Source of the DNA: Balneola sp. | GTDB lineage: Bacteria; Bacteroidota; Rhodothermia; Balneolales; Balneolaceae | Reading direction: 5' to 3' | Length of the DNA: 64,000 bases | Assembly (NCBI GenBank): GCA_002696035.1 | Contig: NZQV01000004.1 | Span: 1 to 64,000 of the forward strand | Part shown: one piece after another, positions 16,974-27,104 of the stretch | Layout of the letters: every line of letters begins with the position of its first letter | Numbering within the stretch: the first letter of the stretch is position 1 | Translations under genes and position numbers: made by a program | The notes under the pieces: generated by a model | Database searches by the model: none | What the model was told of the DNA's origin: nothing | The model's input: the letters and a program-made list of their open reading frames with translations, nothing else

Positions 16974-19900
16974 ATGAAATTTTCTCGCTTCTACACCAAA
17001 TCAGAATGGAAAACACCATTCGACAAAATCGAATTTGCAACGCGCACCTCTGAGATCAAAAACCCTGACGGTTCCCAGGTATTCCACATGGAAAACGTGG
17101 TGGTTCCTGAAGACTGGAGTCAGGTTTCTACAGATGTAATTGCACAAAAATATTTTCGCAAAGCCGGGGTTCCTGCGAAACTTAAAAAGGTCAAAGAGAA
17201 AGGCGTACCGAAATGGTTACAGCGTTCTGTGCCTGATGAAAAAGCACTGAAGGAATTACCAGAAGAAGAGCGTTATTCTCATGAAATTGATAGCAAGCAA
17301 GTCTTTCACCGATTGGCGGGTTGTTGGACTTACTGGGGCTGGAAGCATGACTATTTTGACAGCGAGGATGATGCAAAAGTTTTTTACTCTGAATTAGCAT
17401 ATATGCTGGCTACACAGATGGCCGCACCAAACAGCCCGCAGTGGTTTAACACGGGGCTACATTGGGCCTATGGGATCAATGGTCCGTCGCAGGGACATTA
17501 TTATGTAGACGGCAAAACCGGAGAATTGAAGCGATCCGAAGATGCTTATACGCATCCGCAGCCACACGCCTGCTTCATCCAGAGTGTGGATGACGACCTT
17601 GTGAATGAAGGCGGTATCATGGATCTGTGGACTCGTGAAGCCCGGCTCTTTAAATACGGATCTGGAACCGGAAGTAATTTCTCCAAGATCCGCGGATCTA
17701 ATGAACCACTAAGCGGTGGAGGAAGAAGTTCCGGCCTGATGAGCTTTCTTAAAATTGGTGACCGGGCAGCCGGCGCCATAAAATCAGGTGGAACTACCCG
17801 GAGAGCTGCCAAGATGGTAACTCTTGATCTGGATCATCCTGATATTGAAGAATACATCAACTGGAAAGTCCGCGAAGAGCAGAAAGTAGCGGCATTGGTA
17901 GCCGGATCAAAAACGGTTCAGAAACGACTGAAGAACATCATTCAGTTATGCCATACACCGGTTGAAATTGAAGGTCGTACTTTTAACGGAGCGATGAGTC
18001 GGGATCCGCTTAAAAATAAAAAGCTGGCTGAAGAGATCCGTAAGGCAAAAAGAGATTCAGTGCCCCTTAATTACATAGAGCGTGTTATTCAGCTTGCAGC
18101 CCAGGGATTCACCGATCTGGAATTTGATGCCTATGACACTGACTGGAATTCCGAAGCCTACGCAACAGTAAGCGGTCAGAATTCGAACAACTCTGTTCGC
18201 GTTCCGAATTCCTTTATGAAAGCAGTGAAGGAAGACAGTGACTGGCATCTGTATGGCCGGGTTGAGAAGAAAAAAGCGGCAAAAGAAGGCCGCGAACCCA
18301 AGCCCATGGAATCTATGAAAGCCCGTGATCTGTGGGATGACATTGCTTATGCAGCATGGTCGTGTGCAGATCCCGGAACACAGTATCATGACACCATCAA
18401 CGAGTGGCATACTTGCCCTGAAGATGGTCCGATCAACGCAAGTAACCCTTGCTCTGAGTACATGTTCCTCGACAACACGGCTTGTAACCTTGCTTCCCTG
18501 AATCTGATGAAGTACTTCAAAGGGAATGGGGATTACAAGAAGTTTGATATCGAATCTCTGGAGTATGCTTCCCGGATCTGGACGGTGGTTCTTGAGATCT
18601 CCGTTCTGATGGCACAGTTCCCTTCAAAAGAAATTGCAGATCTTTCCTACAAATTCAGAACGCTGGGGCTTGGCTATGCCAACATCGGTGCTGCGCTAAT
18701 GGTGCAGGGACTTCCTTACGACAGCGAAGAAGGAGCAAGTGTGGCCGGAGCCATTACCGCAACGATGCATATGACCTCTTATGCCACATCTGCTGAAATG
18801 GCCAAAGAACTCGGAACCTTTGAAGGGTACGAGCGCAATCAGGAACATATGCTGAAGGTGATCCGAAACCACCGACGAGCAGCTTATAATGCTGATCCTG
18901 AGGAGTACGAAGGACTGACTGTGAAGCCGATGGGAATCGATGCTTCTATCTGTCCGGATTATCTGGTGAAAGCAGCCCAAAAAGCATCAGACAAAGCACT
19001 TAAAAAAGGCGAAAAACACGGATACCGAAATGCACAGGTAACTGTACTTGCCCCGACCGGAACCATTGGTTTGGTGATGGATTGCGATACTACCGGAATT
19101 GAGCCTGATTTTGCGCTGGTGAAATTCAAGAAATTAGCTGGTGGCGGATACTTCAAGATCATTAATCAAGCAGTACCTAAAGCGCTGAAGAACCTCGGTT
19201 ATTCCAAGAAGGAATCTCAGGAGATCATCGATTACGCTAAAGGAACAGGCTCGCTGGAAGGTTGTCCACACATCAACCCGGAAGTTCTGATGGAAAAAGG
19301 CTTCACCAAAGAAAAAATTGAAGCAGTAAACCAGGCACTGCCCGGAAGCTTCGATATCAAGTTTGCTTTCAATCAGTGGACGCTTGGTGAGGATTTTTGC
19401 AAGGATGTGCTGGAGATCTCCGAAGAGCAGCTCAACGACATGAATTTCGACATGCTGCGATTCCTTGGATTCAGTAATGAGCAGATTCAGGAAGCCAATG
19501 ATTACGTTTGTGGAACAATGACGGTGGAAGGCGCTCCGCACCTGAAAGAAGAAGATTACGCCGTATTTGATTGTGCCAGCCGTTGCGGACGAATTGGAAC
19601 ACGTTTCATTTCGGCCAAAGGACACATTCGCATGATGGCCGCTGCACAGCCGTTCTTGTCCGGCGCGATCTCCAAAACCATCAACCTCCCTAACGAAGCG
19701 ACTATCGAAGACATGAAAGACGCTTACATGGATTCATGGGAGATGATGTTGAAAGCCAACGCTCTCTATCGTGATGGTTCCAAATTGAGTCAGCCGCTGA
19801 ATTCCATGGCTGATGTACTGGAAGAGATCGTGGATGAGGAAGATGAAGAATCTGTTGATGCAGAAACGTCACAAGCACAGGATAAAGTGCTTGAAGTGGC

Positions 19901-20645
19901 TGAGCGCATCATTCATAAATATGTAGCACGACGTCAGCGACTACCATTCCGTCGCGAAGGATATACGCAAAAAGTGAAGATAGGTGGACAGAGTGTCTAT
20001 CTCAGAACGGGTGAATATGAAAACGGTCAGCTGGGTGAGATCTTTATTGATATGCACCGCGAAGGCGCCGCTTTCCGAAGCCTTTTGAACTGCTTTGCGA
20101 TCTCAATTTCACTTGGGTTGCAGCATGGCGTTCCACTGGAAGAATTTGTGGATGCCTTTACCTTCACCAAGTTTGAGCCAAGCGGCATGGTAAACGGAAA
20201 CCCACATGTGAAAATGAGTACATCTGTTATCGATTACATCTTCCGCGAGCTGGCGGTGACCTACCTCGGAAGAGAAGACCTGGCACATGTGCCGGCAGAT
20301 CAGATCGAATCTCGTAATTTACGTCCTACAGCAGATGCTAACCCGGATGTAGACAGCGAGGAATTTAACACAGATGCAAGAAGCACTTCGGCGAATGCAA
20401 CACCAGACACAGCAGAGTCTGAAGTAGCACCTTCGATGGCAGATCCATCACAGACGGCCGCCGAAAACCCAACAGCTACCCAACAAAAAGCGGTGAAGTC
20501 AGACAGTTACGAAAGTGACTACGACAAAGCCAAGCAAATGGGCTACACCGGCGAAGCCTGCCCCGAATGCGGCAGCATGACCATGGTGAGAAATGGAACA
20601 TGCATGAAGTGCATTACCTGCGGCTCTACTACAGGATGTAGTTAA
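16974..20645 (+). CDS. nrdJ: Adenosylcobalamin-dependent (class II) ribonucleoside-diphosphate reductase
   Basis: 1223 aa, the long NrdJ form. It reduces ribonucleotides to deoxyribonucleotides using a radical generated from AdoCbl, without oxygen dependence. Visible signatures include [11 protein letters not shown], the [20 protein letters not shown] active-site segment (the Cys and Glu of the N-x-C-x-E motif), [16 protein letters not shown], and a C-terminal zinc-ribbon-like tail with CPECG and [13 protein letters not shown] that probably shuttles reducing equivalents. An unconserved acidic/Thr-rich linker (about 1110-1190) precedes the tail. It lies directly downstream of the B12-uptake operon but after its own terminator and a 670-bp regulatory region. 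Confidence 0.97.
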   Translation: MKFSRFYTKSEWKTPFDKIEFATRTSEIKNPDGSQVFHMENVVVPEDWSQVSTDVIAQKYFRKAGVPAKLKKVKEKGVPKWLQRSVPDEKALKELPEEERYSHEIDSKQVFHRLAGCWTYWGWKHDYFDSEDDAKVFYSELAYMLATQMAAPNSPQWFNTGLHWAYGINGPSQGHYYVDGKTGELKRSEDAYTHPQPHACFIQSVDDDLVNEGGIMDLWTREARLFKYGSGTGSNFSKIRGSNEPLSGGGRSSGLMSFLKIGDRAAGAIKSGGTTRRAAKMVTLDLDHPDIEEYINWKVREEQKVAALVAGSKTVQKRLKNIIQLCHTPVEIEGRTFNGAMSRDPLKNKKLAEEIRKAKRDSVPLNYIERVIQLAAQGFTDLEFDAYDTDWNSEAYATVSGQNSNNSVRVPNSFMKAVKEDSDWHLYGRVEKKKAAKEGREPKPMESMKARDLWDDIAYAAWSCADPGTQYHDTINEWHTCPEDGPINASNPCSEYMFLDNTACNLASLNLMKYFKGNGDYKKFDIESLEYASRIWTVVLEISVLMAQFPSKEIADLSYKFRTLGLGYANIGAALMVQGLPYDSEEGASVAGAITATMHMTSYATSAEMAKELGTFEGYERNQEHMLKVIRNHRRAAYNADPEEYEGLTVKPMGIDASICPDYLVKAAQKASDKALKKGEKHGYRNAQVTVLAPTGTIGLVMDCDTTGIEPDFALVKFKKLAGGGYFKIINQAVPKALKNLGYSKKESQEIIDYAKGTGSLEGCPHINPEVLMEKGFTKEKIEAVNQALPGSFDIKFAFNQWTLGEDFCKDVLEISEEQLNDMNFDMLRFLGFSNEQIQEANDYVCGTMTVEGAPHLKEEDYAVFDCASRCGRIGTRFISAKGHIRMMAAAQPFLSGAISKTINLPNEATIEDMKDAYMDSWEMMLKANALYRDGSKLSQPLNSMADVLEEIVDEEDEESVDAETSQAQDKVLEVAERIIHKYVARRQRLPFRREGYTQKVKIGGQSVYLRTGEYENGQLGEIFIDMHREGAAFRSLLNCFAISISLGLQHGVPLEEFVDAFTFTKFEPSGMVNGNPHVKMSTSVIDYIFRELAVTYLGREDLAHVPADQIESRNLRPTADANPDVDSEEFNTDARSTSANATPDTAESEVAPSMADPSQTAAENPTATQQKAVKSDSYESDYDKAKQMGYTGEACPECGSMTMVRNGTCMKCITCGSTTGCS

Positions 20646-20742
20646 TGGTGTATTGGTCAATTGTTGATTGGTTAATAGGGTTATGAATAACCAAAAACCA
20701 ATCTCCAATAACCAAAACAGATCTTTCATGGAGAAAGAATTA

Positions 20743-20777
20743 AACCCTGATCGGTGAGTAACCGGTCGGGGTTTTTT
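20743..20777 (+). terminator. Rho-independent terminator of nrdJ
   Basis: A 13-bp stem, AACCCTGATCGGT / ACCGGTCGGGGTT with two G-U pairs and a 5-base loop, ends in TTTTTT. Confidence 0.88.
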
Positions 20778-21294
20778 GCGTCAAATCTTTTCGAGCTCAG
20801 GCTCGTTCCCAACCACCCAGTTGGGAATGCATGCCGGGACCACCGGTCCCAGTTGTCAGATAACAAGCTTTCATGGAGAAAGGATAAAAACAAGGATCTC
20901 TTAAGTTTTGAACGAGCCCAAATATTCAAAAAGGTTAGCCAAATTCTTTCGAGCGGTGACTTAAGAGTTTATCGCCAATGTATCGTGCTTATTCAAGTCT
21001 GAAGACTTGACCTGCTATTACTTTTCAGTCTCCACTTCGTTCAAGACTGAAAAGATCCGCGGAGACGCTCGTAGGTTCTATTTATTGCCATCCAAGTTCT
21101 CCAGGCTGGTGACTGGTGATATACGGTCTGCGTTGCCACCAATCCACCACGACGCAGAGCGTACGAAGCGAGACTAAATTCACCTGCACTTCAACATTCA
21201 TTAATCAATGTTCGAGATTCAATGTTCAAAACAAAGCATCTCTCCGGCAATACTTTTACCTTTGGGCTGAATCTCAATCACTCACAATTTTATC
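20778..21294. repeat. Gene-free intergenic region rich in small palindromes
   Basis: No credible gene. It holds a series of perfect small hairpins: TTCCCAAC...GTTGGGAA (about 20806-20827), GGGACCaccGGTCCC (about 20835-20850), TCAAGTCTGAAGACTTGA (20992-21009) and CTTTTCAGTC...GACTGAAAAG (21021-21054). A core like AAGTCT...AGACTT recurs at about 33507-33525. They look like decayed REP-type repeats rather than terminators because none has a T-run. Confidence 0.5.
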
Positions 21295-21912
21295 ATGCCA
21301 AATTTTCCTAATCCTTTCTTTCGCTGGAGACCTCATCCGTGGCACGGACTTGAGGTTGGCTCGGATCAACCCAAAACAGTAAATGCGTTTATTGAACTCA
21401 CACCCTTCGATACCATCAAATACGAAGTGGACAAGAAAACCGGGTATATGCGGGTAGATCGTCCGCAAAGGAGTTCGTCGTTGCCCCCTTCTTTATATGG
21501 ATTTATCCCAAGAACTTACTGTGGAGATAAAGTTGGAGCACTTTCTAAACAGGATGTAAAAGGTGATGCTGATCCGCTTGATATTTGCGTACTTAGCGAG
21601 CGTCCCATTGACCGAAACGAGGTTATTTTAAGTGCCCGGGTTATTGGCGGACTTCATATGGTTGATAAGGGTGAAGCCGATGATAAGATCATTTCTGTGC
21701 TCGAAAATGACACCTATTACAAAGACATCCACAGCGTGAATGACTTGCCTCCAGTACTTCTGGAGCGACTTCGTCATTATTTTGGTACCTACAAGCTCAT
21801 CCCGGGAAAAGAATCCAATGATGTATATGTAGATGGCATCTTTGATGAAGATCATGCTTACAAAGTGATACAGGCTTCGATAGAGGATTACGAAACCATG
21901 TATGGGGAGTAA
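21295..21912 (+). CDS. ppa: Inorganic pyrophosphatase, family I
   Basis: 205 aa, cytoplasmic. It hydrolyses PPi to phosphate and pulls biosynthetic reactions forward. Family I landmarks are the [16 protein letters not shown] strand (substrate lysine and arginine), [12 protein letters not shown], and the metal-binding signature [12 protein letters not shown]. It is somewhat longer than the bacterial 175-residue norm because of N- and C-terminal extensions, as in many Bacteroidota-type enzymes. It stands alone, 41 bp before the efflux gene. Confidence 0.94.
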   Translation: MPNFPNPFFRWRPHPWHGLEVGSDQPKTVNAFIELTPFDTIKYEVDKKTGYMRVDRPQRSSSLPPSLYGFIPRTYCGDKVGALSKQDVKGDADPLDICVLSERPIDRNEVILSARVIGGLHMVDKGEADDKIISVLENDTYYKDIHSVNDLPPVLLERLRHYFGTYKLIPGKESNDVYVDGIFDEDHAYKVIQASIEDYETMYGE

Positions 21913-21953
21913 GGATTGAACACTGAACTACCGAATATTTTCTGGCAGAAAGT

Positions 21954-22943
21954 ATGACAAAGGGTAAAGAAAATATCCGGGTTCAGAAGTTCATTGTAGT
22001 TGTAGCAGTAGTTCTTTTTGCTCTTAAGATGGGCGCCTGGTATTTAACAGGTTCAGTTGCTGTTTTAACCGATGGACTGGAAAGTATTGTTAACGTTATT
22101 TCCGGATTCATTGGACTCTACAGCCTGATCCTTTCCGCTAAACCCAAAGATGCCAACCATCCATATGGTCACGGCAAAGTTGAGTTTATTTCAGCGGGCA
22201 TTGAGGGGACGCTGATCACCATTGCTGCTTTATATATTATTTATGAAGCATGCCTCAGTTTCATCTACCCGCAGCCATTGCGTTCGCTCGACCTCGGGAT
22301 CCTTTTGATCGGGATCTCAGCTGTCATTAATTATGGATTTGGATGGTGGGCGTACAAAACAGGAGTAGAAAATGAGTCGCTGGCATTGCAGGCAAGTGGC
22401 CGTCATCTGCAAACCGATACTTACACCACCGTTGGTATCATCGGAGGTCTGATCCTGATCCGGTTCACCAACATTCTCTGGCTTGATGGAGCCGTTGCAA
22501 TACTCTTTGCCCTGTTCATAATGAAAACCGGCTATCGGATATTACGGCAAGCTGTGGCAGGCATCATGGACGAAACCGATGAAGATCTGCTGGAGGAACT
22601 CATCAGCTTTTTACAGGAAAACCGCGATCCCAAATGGATCGACCTGCATAATCTGCGCATCATTAAATATGGCCGGATCTTACACGTAGATTGTCATCTT
22701 ACGCTGCCCTGGTATCTTACCGTAAGAGAAGCACATAACGAATTGGATAAGATCGAAGCCCTGATCGCAGATAAATTTGGAGACCGCATCGAGATCTTCA
22801 TTCACACCGATTACTGTATGGAGTTTTCCTGCAGACTGTGTCAGGTCAAAAATTGTGAAGTTCGACAGCATCCATTTGAAGAAGAGATCACCTGGACGGT
22901 AGAGAATGTAGCCTCAGATGGAAAACATAGGGTAAACTCGTGA
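21954..22943 (+). CDS. Cation diffusion facilitator (CDF) family transporter
   Basis: 329 aa with about six TM helices (residues 10-200) and a cytoplasmic C-terminal domain. The TM2 metal site is LTDGLESIVN, followed by the family HPYGHGKVEF loop and, in TM5, RHLQTDTYTT (H-x3-D). This exports divalent metal (Zn, Fe, Co or Mn) against H+. The C-terminus has a Cys/His cluster, HTDYCMEFSCRLCQVKNC, not universal in the family, which might sense metal. Specificity cannot be fixed by eye. Confidence 0.93.
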   Translation: MTKGKENIRVQKFIVVVAVVLFALKMGAWYLTGSVAVLTDGLESIVNVISGFIGLYSLILSAKPKDANHPYGHGKVEFISAGIEGTLITIAALYIIYEACLSFIYPQPLRSLDLGILLIGISAVINYGFGWWAYKTGVENESLALQASGRHLQTDTYTTVGIIGGLILIRFTNILWLDGAVAILFALFIMKTGYRILRQAVAGIMDETDEDLLEELISFLQENRDPKWIDLHNLRIIKYGRILHVDCHLTLPWYLTVREAHNELDKIEALIADKFGDRIEIFIHTDYCMEFSCRLCQVKNCEVRQHPFEEEITWTVENVASDGKHRVNS

Positions 22944-22990
22944 TCTAAAAATCATATTTAACTTTAGTTCAAGGTGAATAATAGCATGAG

Positions 22991-23141
22991 TTGTCACTCT
23001 GAGCACCTTGGTAGTTATATAACATCTAAGGGGAAAGCGAAGAGTCTCAAAGTCTGAATTATATCCTAAATATTAGAGGCTTTGAGATCCTTCGCGTTCA
23101 ACAATTTTATTCATTGTATTTTTAAGCGCTCAGGATGACAA
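22991..23141. repeat. Nested 151-bp inverted repeat between convergent genes
   Basis: Outer arms 22991-23004 and 23128-23141 (TTGTCACTCTGAGC / GCTCAGGATGACAA) match at 12 of 14 positions. Inner arms 23037-23052 and 23080-23095 (GCGAAGAGTCTCAAAG / CTTTGAGATCCTTCGC) match at 14 of 16. It resembles intergenic 'GTCATTCTGAGC...' repeats of related genomes and may be a non-autonomous element or an mRNA 3' stabiliser. Confidence 0.7.
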
Positions 23142-23210
23142 TTTCTAAATACTCATGTCGAACTCGTGTTATTCATCCAACTAACTGTTGAAAATGATAC
23201 GGGCGAACAA

Positions 23211-24362
23211 TTAGATATAATCACTCAAATCGATGTCGAGTTCCTCGGAATACCGCCTTAATAACTCCACTTTATAGTCAGGAACCAGCTCAGCCTCTCC
23301 GGCTATGATTTCCTTCGCCAGCCTGTTGGGGAGAATAAAAGACTTTGCGTTTGTGCCAAACTCAGATGCAATTTTATCCTGAATGGGCTGCATTAACGTA
23401 TGTTTTAAATGGCTGATACGGCTTTGATTCTGCCGCATTTCCCGATACTCCTCTCCGGTCATAGTGTGTGTAGCTTTTTGGGAAGTGGAAATGCTTTGAT
23501 CCTCTGCTTCATCAACAGCCTGTTTGATAATATCGGCTAATTGATCTTTAAACTCATCGTTCTTCAACCTTCCATAAATGCCTTTTTGTTGGTTCCACTG
23601 CTGCACTTTCTTTGGATCTTTTGCCAGCGAAGCAATCACTTTTTTACTGACCAAATGATAAATGGGTTTGTTATAAGACTTGGCAACTTCATCAAAAAAG
23701 GCCATGAGCTTTTTATAGACATGCCACTCAAACATGCTCAGGTCGTTCTTGTCCTTTTCTTTTATAAGGTTGTTATGATCCTCATCGCTGTAATCAAGCT
23801 GATCGAAAACAGCATTTTCCTGTTCTATCCAATCCGTTAAACCATGTTTTTCGGCTTCTGCTTTCAACGCTTTTTTAAAATCCAGCAGATACAATACATC
23901 ATCGGCAGCATAATGTTTCTGATCTTCAGAAAGCGGCCTTGCAAACCAATTACTTTGCTGAGAAGAGCTATTTACTTCAATATCCAACACTTCCTTGATC
24001 AGATTCGTGAGTGAGGCGGGCTTGAAGTTCAGCAAGCTGGTAGCCACATCCAGATCATATAGATTCTTCGGAAAACAGTCCAGCGAATGGAAAAGACGCA
24101 AATCTTCCCCGAAAGCAAAAACAACTTTCTGGATATCCGGATCTTCAATAGGAGGAAAGACGGTGGTGATATCCAGGTCAGAACTCAGCGGATCAACCAG
24201 GTAACAATCGGTACCATCATAAATTTGCATCAGGCAAATATTGAAACCATAGCGATATCGGTTTCGGTCAAACTCCAGGTCGATGGCAAACTCTTCAGCT
24301 TGCTGCAACTTTTCAGTGAGTTGTTGAAGTTTGCTTTGGTCAGCGATGTAATGAATAGCCAT
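23211..24362 (-). CDS. rnd: Ribonuclease D (3'-5' exonuclease, DEDD + HRDC)
   Basis: 383 aa. The N-terminal DEDDy exonuclease domain (residues 1-170) has EFAIDLEFDRNRYRYG (metal Asp and Glu), AFGEDLRLF and HYAADDVLYLLDFK (final Tyr/Asp). An HRDC-like helical domain follows (about 215-290), then a basic C-terminal helical region. RNase D trims tRNA and other stable RNA 3' ends. Length and order are normal for the family. It runs leftward, divergent from the membrane-protein/XRE pair. Confidence 0.92.
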   Translation of the reverse strand: MAIHYIADQSKLQQLTEKLQQAEEFAIDLEFDRNRYRYGFNICLMQIYDGTDCYLVDPLSSDLDITTVFPPIEDPDIQKVVFAFGEDLRLFHSLDCFPKNLYDLDVATSLLNFKPASLTNLIKEVLDIEVNSSSQQSNWFARPLSEDQKHYAADDVLYLLDFKKALKAEAEKHGLTDWIEQENAVFDQLDYSDEDHNNLIKEKDKNDLSMFEWHVYKKLMAFFDEVAKSYNKPIYHLVSKKVIASLAKDPKKVQQWNQQKGIYGRLKNDEFKDQLADIIKQAVDEAEDQSISTSQKATHTMTGEEYREMRQNQSRISHLKHTLMQPIQDKIASEFGTNAKSFILPNRLAKEIIAGEAELVPDYKVELLRRYSEELDIDLSDYI

Positions 24363-24451
24363 GTATAAAAGTAGATTCAGTTTTAGCTTGTCAATGTATC
24401 AAAGTTGAAGCGGAATTGCCGAGAAAGGGGACTCTAATTATAGTTGTCATT

Positions 24452-24471
24452 ATGTAAACTATAATTTACAT
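24452..24471 (+). promoter_or_regulatory. Palindromic operator over the promoter of the membrane protein/XRE pair
   Basis: ATGTAAA-CTATAA-TTTACAT is a 7-bp inverted repeat with a 6-bp centre. It lies between a TTGTCA -35 (24444-24449) and a TACATT -10 (24467-24472), 17 bp apart. This is the usual position for a repressor, probably the XRE protein encoded at 24952. The implied transcript start near 24479 favours the downstream ATG of the first gene. Confidence 0.55.
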
Positions 24472-24503
24472 TACCGATGATTTCAAAACTTCAAAACAAT
24501 ACT

Positions 24504-24959
24504 ATGTCGTTTCAATTTTTACCAAACTACTTTAAGAAAGTCGGGTTATTCATTTTCATCGTTTCGGGAATTCCTTCCTTTAGTAAAGGATTGGTTGATG
24601 GTCGGAATGCAGCTGATGGAATTCCTACTCCTGAAGCATTTGAAGCGTTTACGTTTTTGGGCATTCACTTCACAGAGTCGCTTTATGATACTCTGGTATT
24701 CGTAGGAATCATCGGACTTTTCTTATATCTGTTCTCGAAAGATAAGATCATGGATGAGTTTCTATTACGGATCCGGCATGAAGCGATTCAGCTCACGTTT
24801 TTAGCAACGGTAGTCTTTGTATTTTTGATGCTGATCATCAACCCAAACTGGAGAATAGGAGGCATGGCGTTGATTGAATACCAGGTTGTTCTATTCCTGA
24901 TTATAAACAAAGCCAAGAAATTCTGGTCATCACCTGGGAAAGGAGCTGAGAATGAATAA
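24504..24959 (+). CDS. Four-TM membrane protein of an XRE-regulated pair
   Basis: About 151 aa. The ATG at 24504 (MSFQFLPNYFKKVG) is preferred over 24477 because the promoter would place the transcript start right at the latter. Hydrophobic segments at about 10-30, 60-80, 95-115 and 120-140 suggest four TM helices. There are no catalytic motifs. It overlaps the next gene by 8 bp. Small membrane proteins paired with a YozG-like XRE regulator are common; their role is not known to me. Confidence 0.75.
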   Translation: MSFQFLPNYFKKVGLFIFIVSGIPSFSKGLVDGRNAADGIPTPEAFEAFTFLGIHFTESLYDTLVFVGIIGLFLYLFSKDKIMDEFLLRIRHEAIQLTFLATVVFVFLMLIINPNWRIGGMALIEYQVVLFLIINKAKKFWSSPGKGAENE

Positions 24960-25158
24960 TACCATTAAAGTAGAGCGAGCCCGCAACAATTTGTCCCAGT
25001 CTGATTTAGCAGAAAAAGCTGGTGTGACCCGACAAACCATTTACGCCATCGAAACTAAGCGGTTCATCCCATCCACTGTCCTGGCATTCAAACTTGCGCA
25101 AATCTTAAAAGTGGAAGTGACTGAATTATTTGAGCTGGAAGAAAGCGATTGGGAATAA
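24952..25158 (+). CDS. Small XRE-family HTH regulator (YozG-like)
   Basis: 68 aa, a single Cro/CI helix-turn-helix: VERARNNLSQSDLAEKAGVT is the first half and RQTIYAIETKRFIPSTVLAF the recognition part. It ends in an acidic tail, with no sensor domain. It is translationally coupled to the membrane protein (ATG inside the end of its gene). The palindrome at 24452-24471 is the best candidate operator. Confidence 0.92.
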   Translation: MNNTIKVERARNNLSQSDLAEKAGVTRQTIYAIETKRFIPSTVLAFKLAQILKVEVTELFELEESDWE

Positions 25159-25159
25159 G

Positions 25160-25732
25160 CTACTGTATTTCCACGATCATCTCAGGATCTGCGTGATCGC
25201 TTAGCCGCTGAAGTTCTTCTTCGATGCGTTCTTTCCACTTAAGTTGCTCCCGGTAATCCATGGAAAAGTTGGTAGCTTTATCATATTCATTCTGGGCATT
25301 TTTGAGGTCGGCCATCACCGATTCATGCAAAGCTTTAAATTCAGAAGTAGTTAACCGTCCCGCGCGTATTACTTCCAAAACTTGTTTTCGGAATTTCCGT
25401 GCATGGATCTCGGCAAGATCAAAATGACCTTGTTCATGCATGAGCAAAAGGGCAGTCCACGTTTTAGACCAGGACTCGTCCTTCTCAAAATATGTTCTTA
25501 TGGAAACGCGGTATTCACTGTCAGAGAAATCCATCCGGCTTTCTAAACCTACAACCGAGAATGCTGCATGCTCGCTGTATCTTTCGGCCAGTCCATCAAA
25601 ATCGGTCCATACCAATTTCTGATCTTTACTCCAGTAAATGAAATTTTCCTGGGCAGGAGGGACCGTATCCTGTTGTCCCATCAATGAAAATGGGGAAAGA
25701 ATAAATGCGATTAAAAGGAAGGAATAATTCAT
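25160..25732 (-). CDS. Secreted DUF922-type putative zinc protease
   Basis: About 190 aa from ATG 25732, which begins directly with a signal peptide (MNYSFLLIAFILSPFSLMGQ); an upstream ATG at 25759 spoils it. The central LLLMHEQGHFDLAEIHARKF contains HEQGH, an HExxH zinc site, with further His and Glu nearby, as in DUF922 'predicted secreted Zn-dependent proteases'. The C-terminal part is a charged helix. Its stop lies next to the XRE gene stop (convergent, 1 bp). Substrate unknown. Confidence 0.82.
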   Translation of the reverse strand: MNYSFLLIAFILSPFSLMGQQDTVPPAQENFIYWSKDQKLVWTDFDGLAERYSEHAAFSVVGLESRMDFSDSEYRVSIRTYFEKDESWSKTWTALLLMHEQGHFDLAEIHARKFRKQVLEVIRAGRLTTSEFKALHESVMADLKNAQNEYDKATNFSMDYREQLKWKERIEEELQRLSDHADPEMIVEIQ

Positions 25733-25800
25733 GATCTCAGGTTTGTGAGAATATAGCATCCAACCTGCATTTCACAAATCACATTCCTTTAAAATAGAAT

Positions 25801-26688
25801 TTACCGGTGCTTACTGTAAGTATTTGCGGAGAGTATGTTTCCCAGGTTTGCAATTTCTTCTTCGGAAAGATTGATAGCATTTGCCTCTGTAAGTTCCTGA
25901 AGCTGTTCTTCGGTACGCATACCAGCTACCACGGAAGCCACCGCCGGATGTTGCTGAACATACTTTATAGCTCCGGCCAACGGATGTCCGGTCTTATCCA
26001 AAGCTGCTTTCATTTGTTGAATCTGATCAGCAGAATATCCTAAGTAATCCTCTGCAGATTTATCGATCAGCATTCCTTTTGCTAAGGTTCCGCGGGTGAT
26101 CACGCTGATCCCATTTTCATGCAAAAGATCTAATGCTTCTTCTTCGGGGCGACGATCAAGCAGACTGTATTGCATCATAACGCAATCCATATCGGAGCGC
26201 TTTATCCATTCCCGGATGGTATTTGGCCGGATAGATGAAATGCCATACGCCCGGATCTTGCCTTGTTTTTTGAGCTGATCAAAAGCTTCAATAGCTTCAT
26301 CAATCGGATCTTCAATAGTTCCGCCATGCAGCATGTACAAGTCGATGTGATCTGTTTGGAGGCGACGCAGACTTTCATTCACCCCGGTTAGAATGTGCTC
26401 TTTAGAGGGATTCCAATCCCAGCCGGAACCATCCTCACGCCATTCGTTTCCCACCTTAGTGGAGATCAGTACTTCATCCCGAAACGGTTTGAGGGCTTTT
26501 CCAACTACTGCTTCATTAAAGCCTTTATCATATAAGTCGGCAGTGTCAAAAAAGTTGATCCGAGCCTCGTATGCTTTCCGGAGCAGGTCAATAATCTGAT
26601 CCTGTCCCTGATCAACCTCCAGCGACATACAGCCAAAGCTAAGTTCACTTACTTCCAGATCTGAGTTTCCAATTTTTTCGTACTTCAT
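25801..26688 (-). CDS. Aldo/keto reductase
   Basis: 295 aa, a TIM-barrel NADPH-dependent oxidoreductase. The catalytic tetrad can be placed: Asp and Tyr in FFDTADLYDKG, Lys in VLISTKVG, His in LYMLHGG. The YakC/Tas-like subgroup is suggested by ELSFGCMSLEVD and ILSANTYSKHR. Substrate unknown. Monocistronic by appearance. Confidence 0.93.
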   Translation of the reverse strand: MKYEKIGNSDLEVSELSFGCMSLEVDQGQDQIIDLLRKAYEARINFFDTADLYDKGFNEAVVGKALKPFRDEVLISTKVGNEWREDGSGWDWNPSKEHILTGVNESLRRLQTDHIDLYMLHGGTIEDPIDEAIEAFDQLKKQGKIRAYGISSIRPNTIREWIKRSDMDCVMMQYSLLDRRPEEEALDLLHENGISVITRGTLAKGMLIDKSAEDYLGYSADQIQQMKAALDKTGHPLAGAIKYVQQHPAVASVVAGMRTEEQLQELTEANAINLSEEEIANLGNILSANTYSKHR

Positions 26689-26841
26689 AAGTCCGTGTTT
26701 TTTTGATTGGGATTAGTATAAGGGAAAGAAATTCTCAATGATTCCATGATCTGCCCAAATCCTCTCGCGATTTCCATTTGATTCATTCCTCCAAATACCG
26801 CATACTAAGCCGGAAATCAAATCAACGGAGGTCAAAACGCC

Positions 26842-27102
26842 ATGTCGGAACGGGACTTAAAAGGATATTGGAAAAAGAATTTAAGCTATCTGGGGATACT
26901 GCTCAGTATCTGGTTCGTAGTTTCATACGGTTTTGGGATTTTGCTGGCACCGGTACTGAATGAAATTCAGATGGCTGGATTCAAACTCGGTTTCTGGTTT
27001 GCACAACAAGGCTCCATATACACATTTGTGATCCTCATTTTCGTGTACGTGTATTTGATGAATAATCTTGACAAGGAATTTAACGTACGGGAGGACGACT
27101 GA
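26842..27102 (+). CDS. DUF4212 small subunit of a sodium/solute symporter
   Basis: 86 aa with two TM helices (about 15-38 and 55-77) and a charged end. A GGAGG at about 26829 serves as ribosome binding site. DUF4212 proteins always precede the large symporter subunit, as here (2 bp apart), and are thought to be an accessory membrane subunit. Confidence 0.93.
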   Translation: MSERDLKGYWKKNLSYLGILLSIWFVVSYGFGILLAPVLNEIQMAGFKLGFWFAQQGSIYTFVILIFVYVYLMNNLDKEFNVREDD

Positions 27103-27104
27103 TC

